Shown here: positions 8,892 to 18,590 of the stretch, in pieces | Numbering within the stretch: position 1 is the first letter of the stretch | Layout of the letters: every line of letters starts with the position of its first letter | DNA from: Desulfovibrionaceae bacterium | GTDB lineage: Bacteria; Desulfobacterota; Desulfovibrionia; Desulfovibrionales; Desulfovibrionaceae | Assembly (NCBI GenBank): GCA_009773665.1 | Contig: WSYE01000003.1 | Span: forward strand, 1-64,000 | DNA length: 64,000 nt | Direction: 5' to 3' | Program-made: the position numbers and the translations under genes | Notes under the pieces: generated by a model | What the model saw: only the letters and a program-made list of their open reading frames with translations | What the model was told of the DNA's origin: nothing | The model's database searches: none

Positions 8892-9278
8892 TCAGCACTG
8901 GAAGAATCCAGAGGCCACGCTGAACCTGGCGCGCTCCTCGTCCTCCCGGCGGGACTGGCAGTGCACGCACAGTGTGGCCATGGGCTGGGCCTTGAGCCGA
9001 GCCTGGGCAATGTCGTCCCCGCACTCCTCGCAGATGCCGTACTCTCCGGCTTCCACCCGTGCCAGGGCTTCGCGGATAGAGGCCAGGGCCTGACGGTCGC
9101 GTTCGCGCATGAGCAGGGCGAAATTGCGCTCGGACTCCAAGGAGGCGCGGTCGGCCAGATCCGGCGGCAGGGCGTCCTCTCCGGCCAGTTCGTCCATGGA
9201 GTCGCGCATCTTGGCCATGGTCTTTTCCATCATGGCGGTCAGGGTGGCGGTGAACGATTCGATCATCTGCGTGGTCAT
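8892..9278 (-). CDS. DksA/TraR family C4 zinc-finger protein
   Basis: A 128-residue coiled-coil plus zinc-finger protein of the DksA/TraR family, which enters the RNA polymerase secondary channel and alters promoter choice. The C-terminal finger reads CEECGDD followed by CVHCQ, giving all four cysteines. The helical part (residues 45-85) is Arg/Glu-rich. It is shorter than E. coli DksA (151 aa) and the coiled-coil tip does not clearly show the DxxDxA motif, so it may be a DksA paralogue and not the main stringent-response factor. GGGAGG lies just upstream of the ATG. It faces panB tail to tail. Confidence 0.85.
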   Translation of the reverse strand: MTTQMIESFTATLTAMMEKTMAKMRDSMDELAGEDALPPDLADRASLESERNFALLMRERDRQALASIREALARVEAGEYGICEECGDDIAQARLKAQPMATLCVHCQSRREDEERARFSVASGFFQC

Positions 9279-9516
9279 GACGTCCTCCCGTTCGGAGTTT
9301 CGGTTGCGGCCCAGGACCTTCCAGGGCCGGATCGACCTCTTTGGCTACGTGCCTCATCCCCCACGCACGTTGAGAAGGCGTTTCCGCTTTGTGACGTTTC
9401 CGTGTTCCTTGCCCTCCACTCATAAAAAACCCACTGGATGGAGCCTTGCTTTTTTCCCCTCAGCATTTAGAGTGCTGGTGTTGACAAAATATTCATTCCC
9501 AAGGCGGGGGTTCAGG

Positions 9517-10845
9517 ATGCAGATGAAGGTGTATGATGTGGATGTCAGGGATTTTATCCAACAGAACCGGGGGGTTTTTCTGGTTTTGTCCCAAGACCCA
9601 CATTTCAACAAGAACCTGCGCAGCACGCTCTTGCGGCACTTGCACTTAAAAGACGACTGCGTTTTCAACGTGACCAATCAGGAGCAGCTTCACAAAGAAC
9701 TGCGGCAGTTGATCGCCCAAAACCACAAAGTAGTTTTCTTTGTGGAGCGCGAGATCAACGGGAAATACTGTCATGACCTGGTCCAGTTTCTTAAAATCCA
9801 GTATCCTGATGTGCTCATCATCATCCTGACGACCGAAGTCGCCCGAGAAATCCTCATCTACCTCCATGAGATCGGTGCGAATAACGTCATTACCAAGCCA
9901 ATTTCTCCCGACATGCTCATCGAAAAGATCGCGTTTACGGTCAAGCCGCGCGGCCAGATCGGCGAACTTATCGAAGCAGGACGAAAGCTTAATGAGAACA
10001 GCAAGTTCGATGACGCAGCCATCTTGGCCCACAAAATTCTGGAGATAAAACCCGGCAGCCCCGCCGCTCTTTTGATGCTGGGCGACAGCTTCAAGGGCCA
10101 GGGCAAGATGGACGAGGCCCTGAACGCCTACATGGAGGCTTCTCGCAACGGGAAGCTCTTCCTGGACCCCATCAAGAAGATCGCCGAGCTGCATAAGATC
10201 ACCGGGAACGTCCGCGAGGAGACCAAGTACCTCGAGCGCCTGGACAGGCTGAGCCCGCTCAACGTGGACCGCAAGATAAGCATCGGCGACAATTACATGT
10301 CGCTGGGCGAGCGCGACAAAGCCGTTGAGATTTTCGACGACGCGATCAAGCTCGCCACCAGGGAAGCCTTGGCTCAGGTCGGTCGTGTGACGCGCACCAT
10401 CGCCGAGCACTGCATCTCCAACGCTCCGGAGCTCTCCGAAAAATATCTGCGCCAGTCCCTGGATTCCAAAAAGGGCGCATTGGACAAGTCCGACATCGAG
10501 ACCTTCAACCGCTTAGGCATCACCCTGCGCAAGCAGGGCAAGCCGGAACTGGCCATCGAGGAATACCGCAAGGCCCTGAAGATCGCACCCAACGACGCGG
10601 GGCTTTACTACAACATGGCCATGGCCTACAGCGAGGGGCGTATGTTCCAGGACGCATACAACTTCCTGGACAAGGCCCTGGCCATCAGCCCTGACCTCTG
10701 GAGTGCCAGCGAGACGGTCTGCTTCAACATCGCCACGGTGTTCTACCGGGCAGCGAGAAGGGAACAGGCCACCGAATTCCTGCAGAAGGCCCTGGCCATC
10801 AACCCGAATTTCGAACGGGCCAAGGCCATGCTGCGCGAACTGTAG
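9517..10845 (+). CDS. Receiver-like domain plus TPR repeat protein
   Basis: A 442-residue cytoplasmic protein. Residues about 15-135 resemble a CheY-like fold (VFLVLSQDPHFNKNLRS; DVLIIILTTEV; GANNVITKPISPDML), including the K-P pair near the end, but the usual phospho-acceptor aspartate is not evident: the middle strand reads KVVFFVEREING. Residues 145-440 form TPR repeats, e.g. NRLGITLRKQGKPELAIEEY and YYNMAMAYSEG. It is probably a scaffold for protein-protein contacts. A shorter relative lies at 30652-31395. Start ATG 9517 is chosen because the frame upstream overlaps the divergent DksA-type gene. A strong terminator follows. Confidence 0.75.
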   Translation: MQMKVYDVDVRDFIQQNRGVFLVLSQDPHFNKNLRSTLLRHLHLKDDCVFNVTNQEQLHKELRQLIAQNHKVVFFVEREINGKYCHDLVQFLKIQYPDVLIIILTTEVAREILIYLHEIGANNVITKPISPDMLIEKIAFTVKPRGQIGELIEAGRKLNENSKFDDAAILAHKILEIKPGSPAALLMLGDSFKGQGKMDEALNAYMEASRNGKLFLDPIKKIAELHKITGNVREETKYLERLDRLSPLNVDRKISIGDNYMSLGERDKAVEIFDDAIKLATREALAQVGRVTRTIAEHCISNAPELSEKYLRQSLDSKKGALDKSDIETFNRLGITLRKQGKPELAIEEYRKALKIAPNDAGLYYNMAMAYSEGRMFQDAYNFLDKALAISPDLWSASETVCFNIATVFYRAARREQATEFLQKALAINPNFERAKAMLREL

Positions 10846-10886
10846 ACTGACCTTGGTGAAACTTTAAACACGCCTGCGCCATCACA

Positions 10887-10916
10887 AGGCCAAAGGGTTC
10901 TCCCTTTGGCCTGTTT
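10887..10916 (+). terminator. Intrinsic terminator after the TPR gene
   Basis: The perfect 11-bp stem AGGCCAAAGGG / CCCTTTGGCCT with a TTCT loop is followed by GTTTTA. It shows that a longer lgt reading frame starting at 10906 is not the real start. Confidence 0.88.
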
Positions 10917-10962
10917 TACGAACTTCGAATGCTGCCACAACGGGCAGTTCCACGGACACTTC

Positions 10963-11769
10963 ATGATAATGCACCCCGGCTTCGACCCCGTAGCTCTGTA
11001 CCTCGGCCCGCTTGAGGTGCGCTGGTACGGCCTGATGTACCTCCTTGGTTTCGTAGCGGGCTGGCTTCTGGCCCGCATCCGGGCGGCACGGCCCGGCTCC
11101 GGCTGGACCCCGGCCATGGTGGACGACTTCATCACCTGGTGCGTGCTGGGGCTGGTCCTGGGTGCGCGCCTGGGCTACGTCCTGTTCTACGACCTGGGGG
11201 TCTACCTCCGCGACCCTCTGGCCATCTTCCAGGTCTGGCAGGGCGGCATGAGCTTCCACGGCGGCATGATCGGCCTGTGTCTGGTGGTCTGGTTCTTTGC
11301 GCGCAAGCACAAGATGACCTTCTTCCAGATAGGCGACTTCCTCTCGCCGCTGGCCCCTCCGGGCCTCTTCTTCGGGCGCATCGGCAACTTCATCAACGGA
11401 GAGCTGTGGGGAGCGCCCTCCAGCGTATCCTGGGCGGTGGTCTTCCCCGACCCCAGGGCTGGCGGCGTGCCGCGCCATCCCTCCCAGCTCTATGAGGCCG
11501 GCCTTGAAGGGCTGGTGCTGTTCACTGCGCTGTGGCTCTACTCATCCAGACCCAGACCAGCAGGGTGCGTCACCGGCATGTTCCTGGCGCTTTACGGTCT
11601 GTTCCGGTTCCTGGTGGAGTTCATCCGTGAGCCGGACCCGCAACTGGGGTACCTGGCCTTCGGCTGGCTGACCATGGGGCAACTGTTGTCGCTGCCCATG
11701 ATCCTGGTGGGCGGGGGGCTGATTCTGAAGGGCGTGCTGTCCGCCGGACGACAGAGCGCAACTAAATAG
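10963..11769 (+). CDS. lgt: Prolipoprotein diacylglyceryl transferase
   Basis: Lgt adds diacylglycerol from phosphatidylglycerol to the lipobox cysteine of prolipoproteins in the inner membrane. The protein has about seven membrane segments. Family marks include [20 protein letters not shown] near the start, MSFHGGMIG around residue 100, the Lgt signature [13 protein letters not shown] near 140 with its essential Arg and Asn, and [12 protein letters not shown] near 185. ATG 10963 gives 268 residues, close to the usual length; ATG 10969 is two codons later and equally possible. A very strong terminator follows. Confidence 0.95.
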   Translation: MIMHPGFDPVALYLGPLEVRWYGLMYLLGFVAGWLLARIRAARPGSGWTPAMVDDFITWCVLGLVLGARLGYVLFYDLGVYLRDPLAIFQVWQGGMSFHGGMIGLCLVVWFFARKHKMTFFQIGDFLSPLAPPGLFFGRIGNFINGELWGAPSSVSWAVVFPDPRAGGVPRHPSQLYEAGLEGLVLFTALWLYSSRPRPAGCVTGMFLALYGLFRFLVEFIREPDPQLGYLAFGWLTMGQLLSLPMILVGGGLILKGVLSAGRQSATK

Positions 11770-11822
11770 CGCCGACGAACGGCCCTGAGCGGCTCCGGGC
11801 TTATCGATACACATCGCAAGAA

Positions 11823-11872
11823 ACGGTCGGCGCTTTCCCCAGCAGGGTAAAAGCGCCGACCGTCCGTTTTTT
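11823..11872 (+). terminator. Intrinsic terminator after lgt
   Basis: The perfect 14-bp stem ACGGTCGGCGCTTT / AAAGCGCCGACCGT is followed by CCGTTTTTTG. It separates lgt from the convergent minus-strand pair. Confidence 0.92.
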
Positions 11873-11986
11873 GACATCGTCAGTTTAGGGTTTTCACAAC
11901 AGGTCCGTATAATTTTCGAACCTTATCCAAGAGAACCACTGACTTTGTTCCTGAAAAACATGTTCATGTTTTTCAGGAACGCGTCT

Positions 11987-12229
11987 CTAGTCTTTCTGCA
12001 GCGGTATCAGCGCGAATTCGCCGCACACGTCCTGGGCCTCGGTCTCCGGCCACACGGCGAGGAAGGTCTTGCCGCGCAGGGAATCAACCCCTTCCACCAG
12101 CGGACGCGGTGCGTGCCGCTTGCAGAACCCCCAGTCGCCCTTCTGCATCTCTTCGGGCGGACAGTAGCGGCTCGAGTAGGGGATGGGGCCTTTCCAGTAT
12201 CGACAGTTCCTGCACCGTGTCTTTCTCAT
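11987..12229 (-). CDS. Small cysteine-rich conserved protein
   Basis: An 80-residue protein with no recognised family name. It begins KTRCRNCRYW and has further cysteines in RYCPP, GFCKRH and DVCGEF; the C-x2-C followed by spaced Cys suggests a small zinc or iron-sulfur site. Its start overlaps the stop of the glutaminyl cyclase gene by four bases, so the two are translated from one mRNA. Function unknown. Confidence 0.65.
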   Translation of the reverse strand: MRKTRCRNCRYWKGPIPYSSRYCPPEEMQKGDWGFCKRHAPRPLVEGVDSLRGKTFLAVWPETEAQDVCGEFALIPLQKD

Positions 12230-13005
12230 TGTTTCGGCAACCCCTCCAGGGCGAGTTCAAAAATTGCGGGCCAGAGCTTCCCGGTTACATAGAGTTTTTT
12301 CGTGGCCGGGTTCCAGGCGATGCCGTTCAGGACGGAGTCTTCTGCCAACGGCCCGAGCCGCGTGCGCAGCGACGCACAGTCTATCCATGCGGCCACCTGC
12401 CCCGTCGCCGGGGAGATTACTGCTATGCGATCCTCGTGCCACACGTTGGCCAGGATGAACCCATCCACCCATTCCAGTTCGTTCAGCCGCGCCACGGGCC
12501 GTCCCGCGTCGCTGACGTTCAGGGTACGCGTGGGGAGCATGGTGACCGGATCACGCCAGGTCAGCCTGGAGGAGCCGTCACTGGTCACCAGCCCGAAGGG
12601 CGTGGCCGTCACGCCCCAGCCCTCGCCCTGAAAGGGCAGGGTCCGCACGCGCTCCAGGCTGGCGACGTCATAGACGTGCACCTTGGAGTTGCGCCATGTC
12701 AGCTGATAAAGTTGCCCTCCCCAGAGTGCAAGCCCTTCGCCGAAATCCTCCTGGTCCAGTTCCACCAGGCGCAACACCTTGCCGGTGGCCGGTTCCACCT
12801 TGCGCAGGCTGGAGCGTCCGTTCAGGCCGGTGCTTTCGTATAGATGCCCCCCCGAGAACAGCAGCCCCTGGGTGAAAGCAGCCTGATCGTGCGGCAGCGC
12901 GGCTGTGACGGTGTAGGCCAGGCTCCGGGCGTGAACCCTGGGAGCCAGTACGAGCAGGACGCCCAGAAGCAGCGTCGCGATACGGGCAGGTCGAAAATTT
13001 TCCAT
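12226..13005 (-). CDS. Glutaminyl-peptide cyclotransferase, plant/bacterial beta-propeller type
   Basis: A 259-residue secreted enzyme that would cyclise N-terminal glutamine to pyroglutamate. It has a signal peptide (positive N-terminus, hydrophobic residues 10-22, cleavage near VHARS). The mature part has the family marks FTQGLLFSGGHLYESTGLNG, LDQEDFGEGLALWGGQLYQLTW, LNELEWVDGFILANVWHED and LNGIAWNPATKKLYVTGK. The conserved Glu of NELE and nearby Trp agree with the family active site. The product would act in the periplasm. It precedes the small Cys-rich gene with a 4-base overlap. Confidence 0.9.
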   Translation of the reverse strand: MENFRPARIATLLLGVLLVLAPRVHARSLAYTVTAALPHDQAAFTQGLLFSGGHLYESTGLNGRSSLRKVEPATGKVLRLVELDQEDFGEGLALWGGQLYQLTWRNSKVHVYDVASLERVRTLPFQGEGWGVTATPFGLVTSDGSSRLTWRDPVTMLPTRTLNVSDAGRPVARLNELEWVDGFILANVWHEDRIAVISPATGQVAAWIDCASLRTRLGPLAEDSVLNGIAWNPATKKLYVTGKLWPAIFELALEGLPKQ

Positions 13006-13429
13006 ATAGTTGTGGACCGGGACTCCTGGTTCGCGTCCGCGCCGTCCGGAAAAGCCGGATCGCGCGTGAGCTTGTCTTAAATATCTATCGTATCGGGCTG
13101 TTACCGTGCAAGCAGGACTCGGTGCAGCCAGAGACTGCGTTGACTCTCCTTCCAGTCGATTCTCCCCCTGTTCATCTCCTGTGTGGCGTCTTCAACAATT
13201 ACAGTACAATCCTTCTGAGGACACAAGCATCACGCCTCAAGATTTATCTTTGAAATACGAACACATGGCCACAAGGACGCGACACTCGCTGCTGATGTGA
13301 TCATCCATGCTGCCGTTGAACCAACCTCAACGCTTTCACAGGAGCATAAACCGTTGTTTCCTTTCATCTTACACCTTGACAAATCTTTAGCGATGAACAT
13401 TTTGTAAGAATAATTTCATGTTGCAGAAT
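13006..13429. other. Intergenic region, no gene seen
   Basis: This gap separates the divergent glutaminyl cyclase and outer-membrane protein genes. It is AT-richer than its flanks. Short frames (13106-13300 plus strand, 13387-13653 minus strand) have no ribosome site or recognisable features. It should contain the cyclase promoter on the minus strand. Confidence 0.5.
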
Positions 13430-13457
13430 TTGACTTTACTTCGAAGCCGCTTATAAA
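13430..13457 (+). promoter_or_regulatory. Sigma-70 promoter of the outer-membrane protein gene
   Basis: TTGACT (13430-13435), 16-base spacer, TATAAA (13452-13457), placed 38 bases before the start codon and ahead of a strong AAGGAGG site at about 13482. The pair is close to consensus, suggesting high expression. Confidence 0.75.
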
Positions 13458-13495
13458 GTCGACACAGCTGGAGTTTCCAGTTTAAGGAGGAATTC

Positions 13496-14062
13496 ATGAG
13501 CACCGCATTGAAAAGATCTCTCGTTTTGGGGCTTATCCTGGCCTTCGGCCTGTCCGCCAACCTGGCTGCGGCGAAAAGCCTGACTGCCGGGACCGTGTAC
13601 ATCGAACCGAAGGTAGGCCTGTACGCCAACTCCAACGACCGCATCAGTTCCATGTTCAGCTACGGTGGCGAGCTGGGCTACTTCGTGGCCGACGGATTCT
13701 CCCTGGGCTTCGAGGCCCTGGGCTACGTCATCACCCAGAAGCGCACCGCCTGGGGCGGCAACGGCAACTATGAGACCGTGAACGCTTTCAGCCCCATCGG
13801 TATGCTGCGCTATCACTTCGTCAACGATGAGAAGTTCGGCGTGTTCGCCGGAATCGGCCTGGGCGGCTTCTTCTCAGGTGTTCCCGTGCCGCGCAACGGC
13901 TACAGCTCCAACCTGACCGAAGTGGGCGAAGTGGGCTTCGACGTCTTCCTGACCGACAACGTCAGCATGCAGTTGGCCGGACGCTACCAGCACATTGGTG
14001 ACTTCTCCAACAAGGGTGCGGACAACTGGGGCGGCAACCTCGCCGTCAAGTACGCTTTCTAA
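13496..14062 (+). CDS. Small outer-membrane beta-barrel protein
   Basis: A 188-residue protein with a clear signal peptide (KRSLVLGLILAFGLSANLAAA, cleaved near residue 26). The mature chain shows alternating hydrophobic/polar strands with many aromatic and Gly residues (GGELGYFVADGFSLGFEALGY; GVFAGIGLGGFF) and ends in KYAF, the C-terminal Phe typical of porin-type barrels recognised by BamA. The layout suits an eight-stranded OmpA/OmpW-like or Lom-like barrel. The role is unknown. It has a strong promoter, strong Shine-Dalgarno sequence and terminator of its own, so it is probably an abundant monocistronic product. Confidence 0.82.
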   Translation: MSTALKRSLVLGLILAFGLSANLAAAKSLTAGTVYIEPKVGLYANSNDRISSMFSYGGELGYFVADGFSLGFEALGYVITQKRTAWGGNGNYETVNAFSPIGMLRYHFVNDEKFGVFAGIGLGGFFSGVPVPRNGYSSNLTEVGEVGFDVFLTDNVSMQLAGRYQHIGDFSNKGADNWGGNLAVKYAF

Positions 14063-14089
14063 AACACATTCTTGCCGACTGCATCGTAC

Positions 14090-14117
14090 AGGCCCCTTCG
14101 AGAGGAGGGGCCTTTTT
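14090..14117 (+). terminator. Intrinsic terminator of the outer-membrane protein gene
   Basis: Stem AGGCCCC / GGGGCCT followed by TTTTTC. Confidence 0.85.
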
Positions 14118-14197
14118 CTTTTCATGGAAAGAAGCTATACCCTCTGCGGGTCTGCATTTAGGCGACCCCCGTGCTTCTTACTCAAACCAGGGCCATC

Positions 14198-16522
14198 ATG
14201 GACAACACATCAGACAAATCCCAGACTCCCGAAGAATTCGAGACCCTCATTGAACCCGAGGAGTCTCTTCCTGAAATTTCCCTTGAGGATCTTCCCGAAC
14301 CCCTGCGCCTGGCCGTCGCCCGGGCCGGGTGGCCCGGGCTCATGCCCGTACAGGCCAAATCCCTGCCCTACCTGCTCACCGGCCAGGATCTCATGGTCCA
14401 GTCGCGCACCGGCAGCGGCAAGACCGGGGCGTTCCTCCTGCCGATCTTCAATCTGCTCGACCTCGATGTCCACCAGACCCAGGCCCTGATCCTTTGCCCC
14501 ACCCGCGAGCTGGCCAAGCAGGTGGGCATGGAGGCGGAGATGCTCTTCGAGGGCACGGAGCTGCGAGTCGCCACAGTGTACGGCGGCGTGGGCTACGGCC
14601 CTCAGACCGACGCCCTGCGCGCGGGCGCGCACCTGGTGGTGGGCACTCCGGGCCGCATCCTGGACCACCTGCTGCGCCGCAACCTCACCCTGGACGGTAT
14701 GCGCGTGCTGGTGTTCGACGAAGCCGACCGCATGCTCTCCATCGGCTTCTACCCGGACATGAAGGAGATCAAGCGCTACCTTCCCCCCAAGCGCCGCGTC
14801 TCCACGTTCCTCTTCTCGGCCACCTATCCGCCCCACGTGCTGCGCCTGGCCGAAGAGTTCATGGACCACCCGAATTTCCTCTCGCTCTCCGCCAAGCAGG
14901 TTCACGTGGCGGATATCCTGCACGTCTACTACGAAGTGCCGGGCATGGACAAAGACCGCTGCCTAGTGCGCCTTCTGGAGATCGAAAACCCCACCTCGGC
15001 CATCATTTTCTCCAACACCAAGGCCAATGTGCATTACGTCACCGAAGTGCTCAAGGGCTTCGGGTACGACGCCGAGGAGCTCTCCGCCGACCTCACCCAG
15101 GCCAAGCGCGAGCAGGTGCTCATGCGCCTGCGCAAGGGGACTCTGCGCTTCCTGGTGGCCACCGACGTGGCCGCGCGCGGCATCGACATCCCCGAGCTGT
15201 CCCACGTCTTCCAGTACGAGACCCCCGAGGACCCCGAGTCCTACGTGCACCGCGCGGGCCGCACCGGTCGCGCCGGAGCCTCCGGCACGGCCATTACGCT
15301 TGTGAACATCATGGAAGAACTGGCCATGAAGCGCATCGGCCAGCGCTTTGGCATCGAGCTGATCAAGAAGCCCGTGCCCACTGACGAGGACGTATCCGCC
15401 GTGGTGTCTGAGCGCCTTACGGCACTTCTGGAAGCCGAAGTGCGCACACTCGCGCCCCTGAGGAAGGTACGCTTGCAGCGTTTCCTGCCCCTGGCCCAGG
15501 AACTGGCCGCTTCCGAAGACGCTGCCCTTCTGGCCCTGCTTTTGGACGAGCGCTATCAGGCGACCCTGCACGCCGTGCAGATCCAGCCGGAAGGCGCTCC
15601 CGAGGAGCCGCGCGAACAGCGCCGTGAACGGGATTACGACCGTGACCGCGACCGTGGCCGCAGCAGAGACCGCGACCGCCAGCCCCGCCGCGAACCGCGC
15701 CAGGACAGCGCCCCCGCGCGACCGGCAGCCGAGCCCGTGGCCAAGCCAGAACCCAAGGCCGAACCCAGGCCCGCTCCCAAGGCGCAGCCCAAGCCCAAAT
15801 CCTCCATTTTTACCGCCCCCGCTGACGAAGCCCCGGACGAAGACGACTTCGAATCCGCGTTCGACACCACCTCGGATGAGTTGCAGAACGCTTCCGGTAA
15901 CGTCGCCGAGGGAGGCGAGCCGACTAAGAAGCGTAAGCGTCGCCGTCGCCGCAAGAAGAAGCCCTCCAGCGCCGAAACCATGACGCAGGACAGCACCATC
16001 GGCGCCGAGGCTGCTGCTTCCCCCGACGAAGTGCTCGTTGCCCAACCTTCTGATCAGCCCTCTGGGCAGGACGCGACTGCCCGCGAACCCCGCAAGCAGG
16101 CGCCCGAAAAGGCCCTGACCGAGGTCCCGGCGGATGCCACAACTGCGCCTTCTGACGCCGTCCCCCAGGAGCAGGCGAAAGCGAAAGCTCCGGCCCGTGC
16201 CCGCGCACCCAGGAAGGCCGCCCCGAAAAAGGCTGCTGCCAAGCCTGAAACGCCCGAAGCCGTCGAGGCCGCCGAAGCCCAAGGCGCTCCTGGCACAGGG
16301 GAAGGCGGAGAAGCCCCCAAACCTAAGGCCAAGCCCAAACCCCGCACCCGCAAGCCCGCCGCCGCCAAGGCCGAGGCCCAGCCCAGAAGCGAACCCGCGC
16401 CGGAGCCCGAGAACCCGGACAGCCCGGCCAAGGCCCTCAAGGCCGAGCGCCCCGGCAAGACCGCCAAGTCCGTGGAGATCGAATACCGCCCCGACGAGCA
16501 CAAGGGCATCGAGTGGGATTGA
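14198..16522 (+). CDS. DEAD-box RNA helicase with long basic disordered tail
   Basis: A 774-residue ATP-dependent RNA helicase. The first ~370 residues are a complete helicase core: Q-motif region (WPGLMPVQAKSLP), motif I SRTGSGKTGAFLLP, Ia PTRELAKQV, GG and TPGRILDHL, motif II VFDEADRM, motif III SAT, IV ATIIFSNT-like SAIIFSNTK, V TDVAARGIDIP, and VI YVHRAGRTGRAG. From about residue 460 the chain is low-complexity, rich in Arg, Lys, Ala, Pro and Glu, with a run of RD dipeptides and an RKRRRRRKKK block. It is probably unfolded and binds RNA or ribosomes. ATG 14198 is preferred over 14171 because its context matches MDNTSDKS-type starts. It resembles RhlE/CsdA helicases used in ribosome assembly and cold adaptation; the exact orthologue is unclear. 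Confidence 0.92.
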   Translation: MDNTSDKSQTPEEFETLIEPEESLPEISLEDLPEPLRLAVARAGWPGLMPVQAKSLPYLLTGQDLMVQSRTGSGKTGAFLLPIFNLLDLDVHQTQALILCPTRELAKQVGMEAEMLFEGTELRVATVYGGVGYGPQTDALRAGAHLVVGTPGRILDHLLRRNLTLDGMRVLVFDEADRMLSIGFYPDMKEIKRYLPPKRRVSTFLFSATYPPHVLRLAEEFMDHPNFLSLSAKQVHVADILHVYYEVPGMDKDRCLVRLLEIENPTSAIIFSNTKANVHYVTEVLKGFGYDAEELSADLTQAKREQVLMRLRKGTLRFLVATDVAARGIDIPELSHVFQYETPEDPESYVHRAGRTGRAGASGTAITLVNIMEELAMKRIGQRFGIELIKKPVPTDEDVSAVVSERLTALLEAEVRTLAPLRKVRLQRFLPLAQELAASEDAALLALLLDERYQATLHAVQIQPEGAPEEPREQRRERDYDRDRDRGRSRDRDRQPRREPRQDSAPARPAAEPVAKPEPKAEPRPAPKAQPKPKSSIFTAPADEAPDEDDFESAFDTTSDELQNASGNVAEGGEPTKKRKRRRRRKKKPSSAETMTQDSTIGAEAAASPDEVLVAQPSDQPSGQDATAREPRKQAPEKALTEVPADATTAPSDAVPQEQAKAKAPARARAPRKAAPKKAAAKPETPEAVEAAEAQGAPGTGEGGEAPKPKAKPKPRTRKPAAAKAEAQPRSEPAPEPENPDSPAKALKAERPGKTAKSVEIEYRPDEHKGIEWD

Positions 16523-16537
16523 GCCTGAGATGATCGA

Positions 16538-16573
16538 AGCCGCGCCGCCCATGAGGGTGGCGCGGCTTTTTTT
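16538..16573 (+). terminator. Intrinsic terminator after the helicase gene
   Basis: Stem GCCGCGCCGCCC / GGGTGGCGCGGC, loop ATGA, then a run of seven T. Confidence 0.9.
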
Positions 16574-16741
16574 ATGCTTATTGATCGAGGTTCATGCGAA
16601 ACTCATCGCCTTCCGTCTCCCGAACAGGATGGCAAGCCGACAACAGCATGAGATAATTGCGGATTCCAAAGGGCACAGCCCAAGGCCTGCGGAGGCGTTC
16701 CCCAACTGCCATCTTTGCAAGCCACAAGATTTATTGCGCCT

Positions 16742-18520
16742 CTAGCTTTTCTTGAGATTATCCATCACCCCACTCAGTTCGGACACCAGCCCCCCGAGGT
16801 GGTCCAGGGCCTCCCTGGCCTGGTCCATGGCCCCGGCGGTCTCGTCCGCATAACGGGCGATATCCTGGATGGACTGGTTCACCTCGCCGCTGGCCGCGCT
16901 CTGATCGGCGGCAGCCGAATCTATCTGGCCTATCCTGGCGGACATGTCCCGGCTCAGGTTGACGATCCTCGTCAGGGCGCTGCCCCCCCCGTCCACCTGT
17001 TGGGCCACGTGCGAGATAGCCTCCACGGCCTGATCCACGCCCTGGCCGCTCATGTTCGTTCCCTCCTGGATTCCGGCGATGGAATCGGCCACTTCGCGCG
17101 TTGCAGCCATGGTCTTCTCGGCCAGCTTGCGCACCTCGTCGGCCACCACAGCGAAACCCCGCCCTGCATCGCCAGCGCGAGCCGCCTCGATGGCCGCGTT
17201 CAGGGCCAGCAGGTTGGTCTGGTCAGCGATGTCGGAAATGACCGTCATGATCTTGCCGATGCCCTCGGCCCTGGCCGAGAGGTCCGTCATGTTGGATTTG
17301 AGCGAGGTGGCCTTGACCTGCACCGCGTGGATGGAGTCCACCACCGTGCCGATGACCTCGGCTCCCTCCTGGGCGCGCGCACGGGCGTCCTCTGCGGTGG
17401 AGGCGGCGTCCTCGGCTCCCCTGGCCACCTGCTGCGTGGTGCCGTCCATTCGTTCCATGGTCTCCACCGCGCCGGACAGCCGTTCCCGCTGCACCTTGGC
17501 GTCATGGAAAGCCTTGTCCACCTGTTTGTCCAGGGTTCGCAAGGCGTCCAGCACCTGCTCAACTATGGAAGCCATAAGCCCCGCTGCCTCTACCAGACCG
17601 CTGCGGCGTGCGACCTCGGCGCTCTCCAAGGCGGTCTTGGCCTCGCAACTGGCCCGTTCGGCAACCAGCGCCTGTTCAGCGGCCTCGCAGGATTTGCTCT
17701 CGGCCTGGCGGATTTCCTGTTTGAGCTTTTCCACCATGGCTTCCAGGCTGCGCTTGAGCTGGTCGAGTTCCGCGATGAATTGGCCCTCGGCTTTCACATC
17801 CAGGTTTCCGGCGGACACCTCGCCCGCGTAGCGCACCAGAACCGAGAGCGGGTCACGGATTTGCTTGGTGATGAGCCAGCCAACCACCGCCGCCACCAGC
17901 ACGGACAGAAGCAACGCAGCCAGGGCGGTCTGCTGGCCGGTGCTGGCCGTCTCCTTCGCGTCCTTCTCGTCCGTGGCTATCACCTGGTCGTTGCGGGCGA
18001 TGATGCGTTGCAGAGCCGCCAGCAGGGCTTCCCCCTGCTTCTGCACGTCCACTGCCGCCAGAGCCAGGACCTCCATCCCTAACAACAGATCGGAGGTATC
18101 CTTGCTCCATTCGTCCAGAGTTTTCTCCAACTTGCCCGCCACGGTCAGAAAGGCCTGCTGTTCCTTCACGAAGGCCTGCCAGAGTTCGTCCGGCTTCGCA
18201 GGATCGCGCAGGCTCTCCAACCGGGCCACGGCCTGCTTGAGGGCCTCGGTGTTTTCGGCGTGGAGCCTGCGCTGGGCAGCGCGGAACTCAGGCGTGATGG
18301 CCGGAATCAGCTGCGCGCGCATCGCCCCGATGATCTCCCGGACGCTAAACCGCACGTCCTTAAGCGACGCCAGGGATTTCATGTTCACATCGGTCATGTT
18401 GCTGAGTTCCTGCCCGAGCCGGGAGGAATTGGAATACCCGATGAACCAGATGAACACGGACAAGGCGATGATCACTGAATAACCCGCATAAATGCGTAGG
18501 CTTATGGAGAATCTGGGCAT
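16742..18520 (-). CDS. Methyl-accepting chemotaxis protein
   Basis: A 592-residue transmembrane chemoreceptor. Membrane segments lie near residues 9-27 ([19 protein letters not shown]) and 205-225 ([19 protein letters not shown]), bracketing a four-helix-bundle periplasmic domain of about 175 residues. A HAMP-like linker follows ([24 protein letters not shown]), then a long coiled coil with the signalling tip [21 protein letters not shown] and [15 protein letters not shown]. No C-terminal CheR-docking pentapeptide is seen. Start ATG 18520 has GGGGGAG upstream; the frame extends to 18574 without support. It lies 70 bases downstream of a secreted Cache-domain protein on the same strand, a plausible ligand-binding partner. 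Confidence 0.94.
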   Translation of the reverse strand: MPRFSISLRIYAGYSVIIALSVFIWFIGYSNSSRLGQELSNMTDVNMKSLASLKDVRFSVREIIGAMRAQLIPAITPEFRAAQRRLHAENTEALKQAVARLESLRDPAKPDELWQAFVKEQQAFLTVAGKLEKTLDEWSKDTSDLLLGMEVLALAAVDVQKQGEALLAALQRIIARNDQVIATDEKDAKETASTGQQTALAALLLSVLVAAVVGWLITKQIRDPLSVLVRYAGEVSAGNLDVKAEGQFIAELDQLKRSLEAMVEKLKQEIRQAESKSCEAAEQALVAERASCEAKTALESAEVARRSGLVEAAGLMASIVEQVLDALRTLDKQVDKAFHDAKVQRERLSGAVETMERMDGTTQQVARGAEDAASTAEDARARAQEGAEVIGTVVDSIHAVQVKATSLKSNMTDLSARAEGIGKIMTVISDIADQTNLLALNAAIEAARAGDAGRGFAVVADEVRKLAEKTMAATREVADSIAGIQEGTNMSGQGVDQAVEAISHVAQQVDGGGSALTRIVNLSRDMSARIGQIDSAAADQSAASGEVNQSIQDIARYADETAGAMDQAREALDHLGGLVSELSGVMDNLKKS

Positions 18521-18551
18521 GTGCTCCCCCGTGAGCCGATCGTGACGGGAC

Positions 18552-18572
18552 GCGCCCCGTAGTGCGGGGCGC
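18552..18572 (-). repeat. Short GC-rich hairpin between Cache gene and chemoreceptor gene
   Basis: GCGCCCCG / CGGGGCGC with a 5-base loop lies in the 70-base gap. No T-tract follows on the minus strand. It could lower read-through from the Cache gene into the receptor gene. Confidence 0.5.
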
Positions 18573-18590
18573 ACGGACGCTCAGGCGTGT

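Noticed and set aside
15640-15690. Repeated CGxGAC-type bases in the helicase tail as a tandem repeat or CRISPR-like array
   Set aside because: They encode an RD-rich disordered stretch in frame; no spacer structure.
14963-16552. Gly/Leu-rich 529-codon minus-strand frame opposite the helicase tail
   Set aside because: It is a shadow of the GC-rich, Ala/Pro/Lys-coding tail of the helicase gene; no start site or family match.
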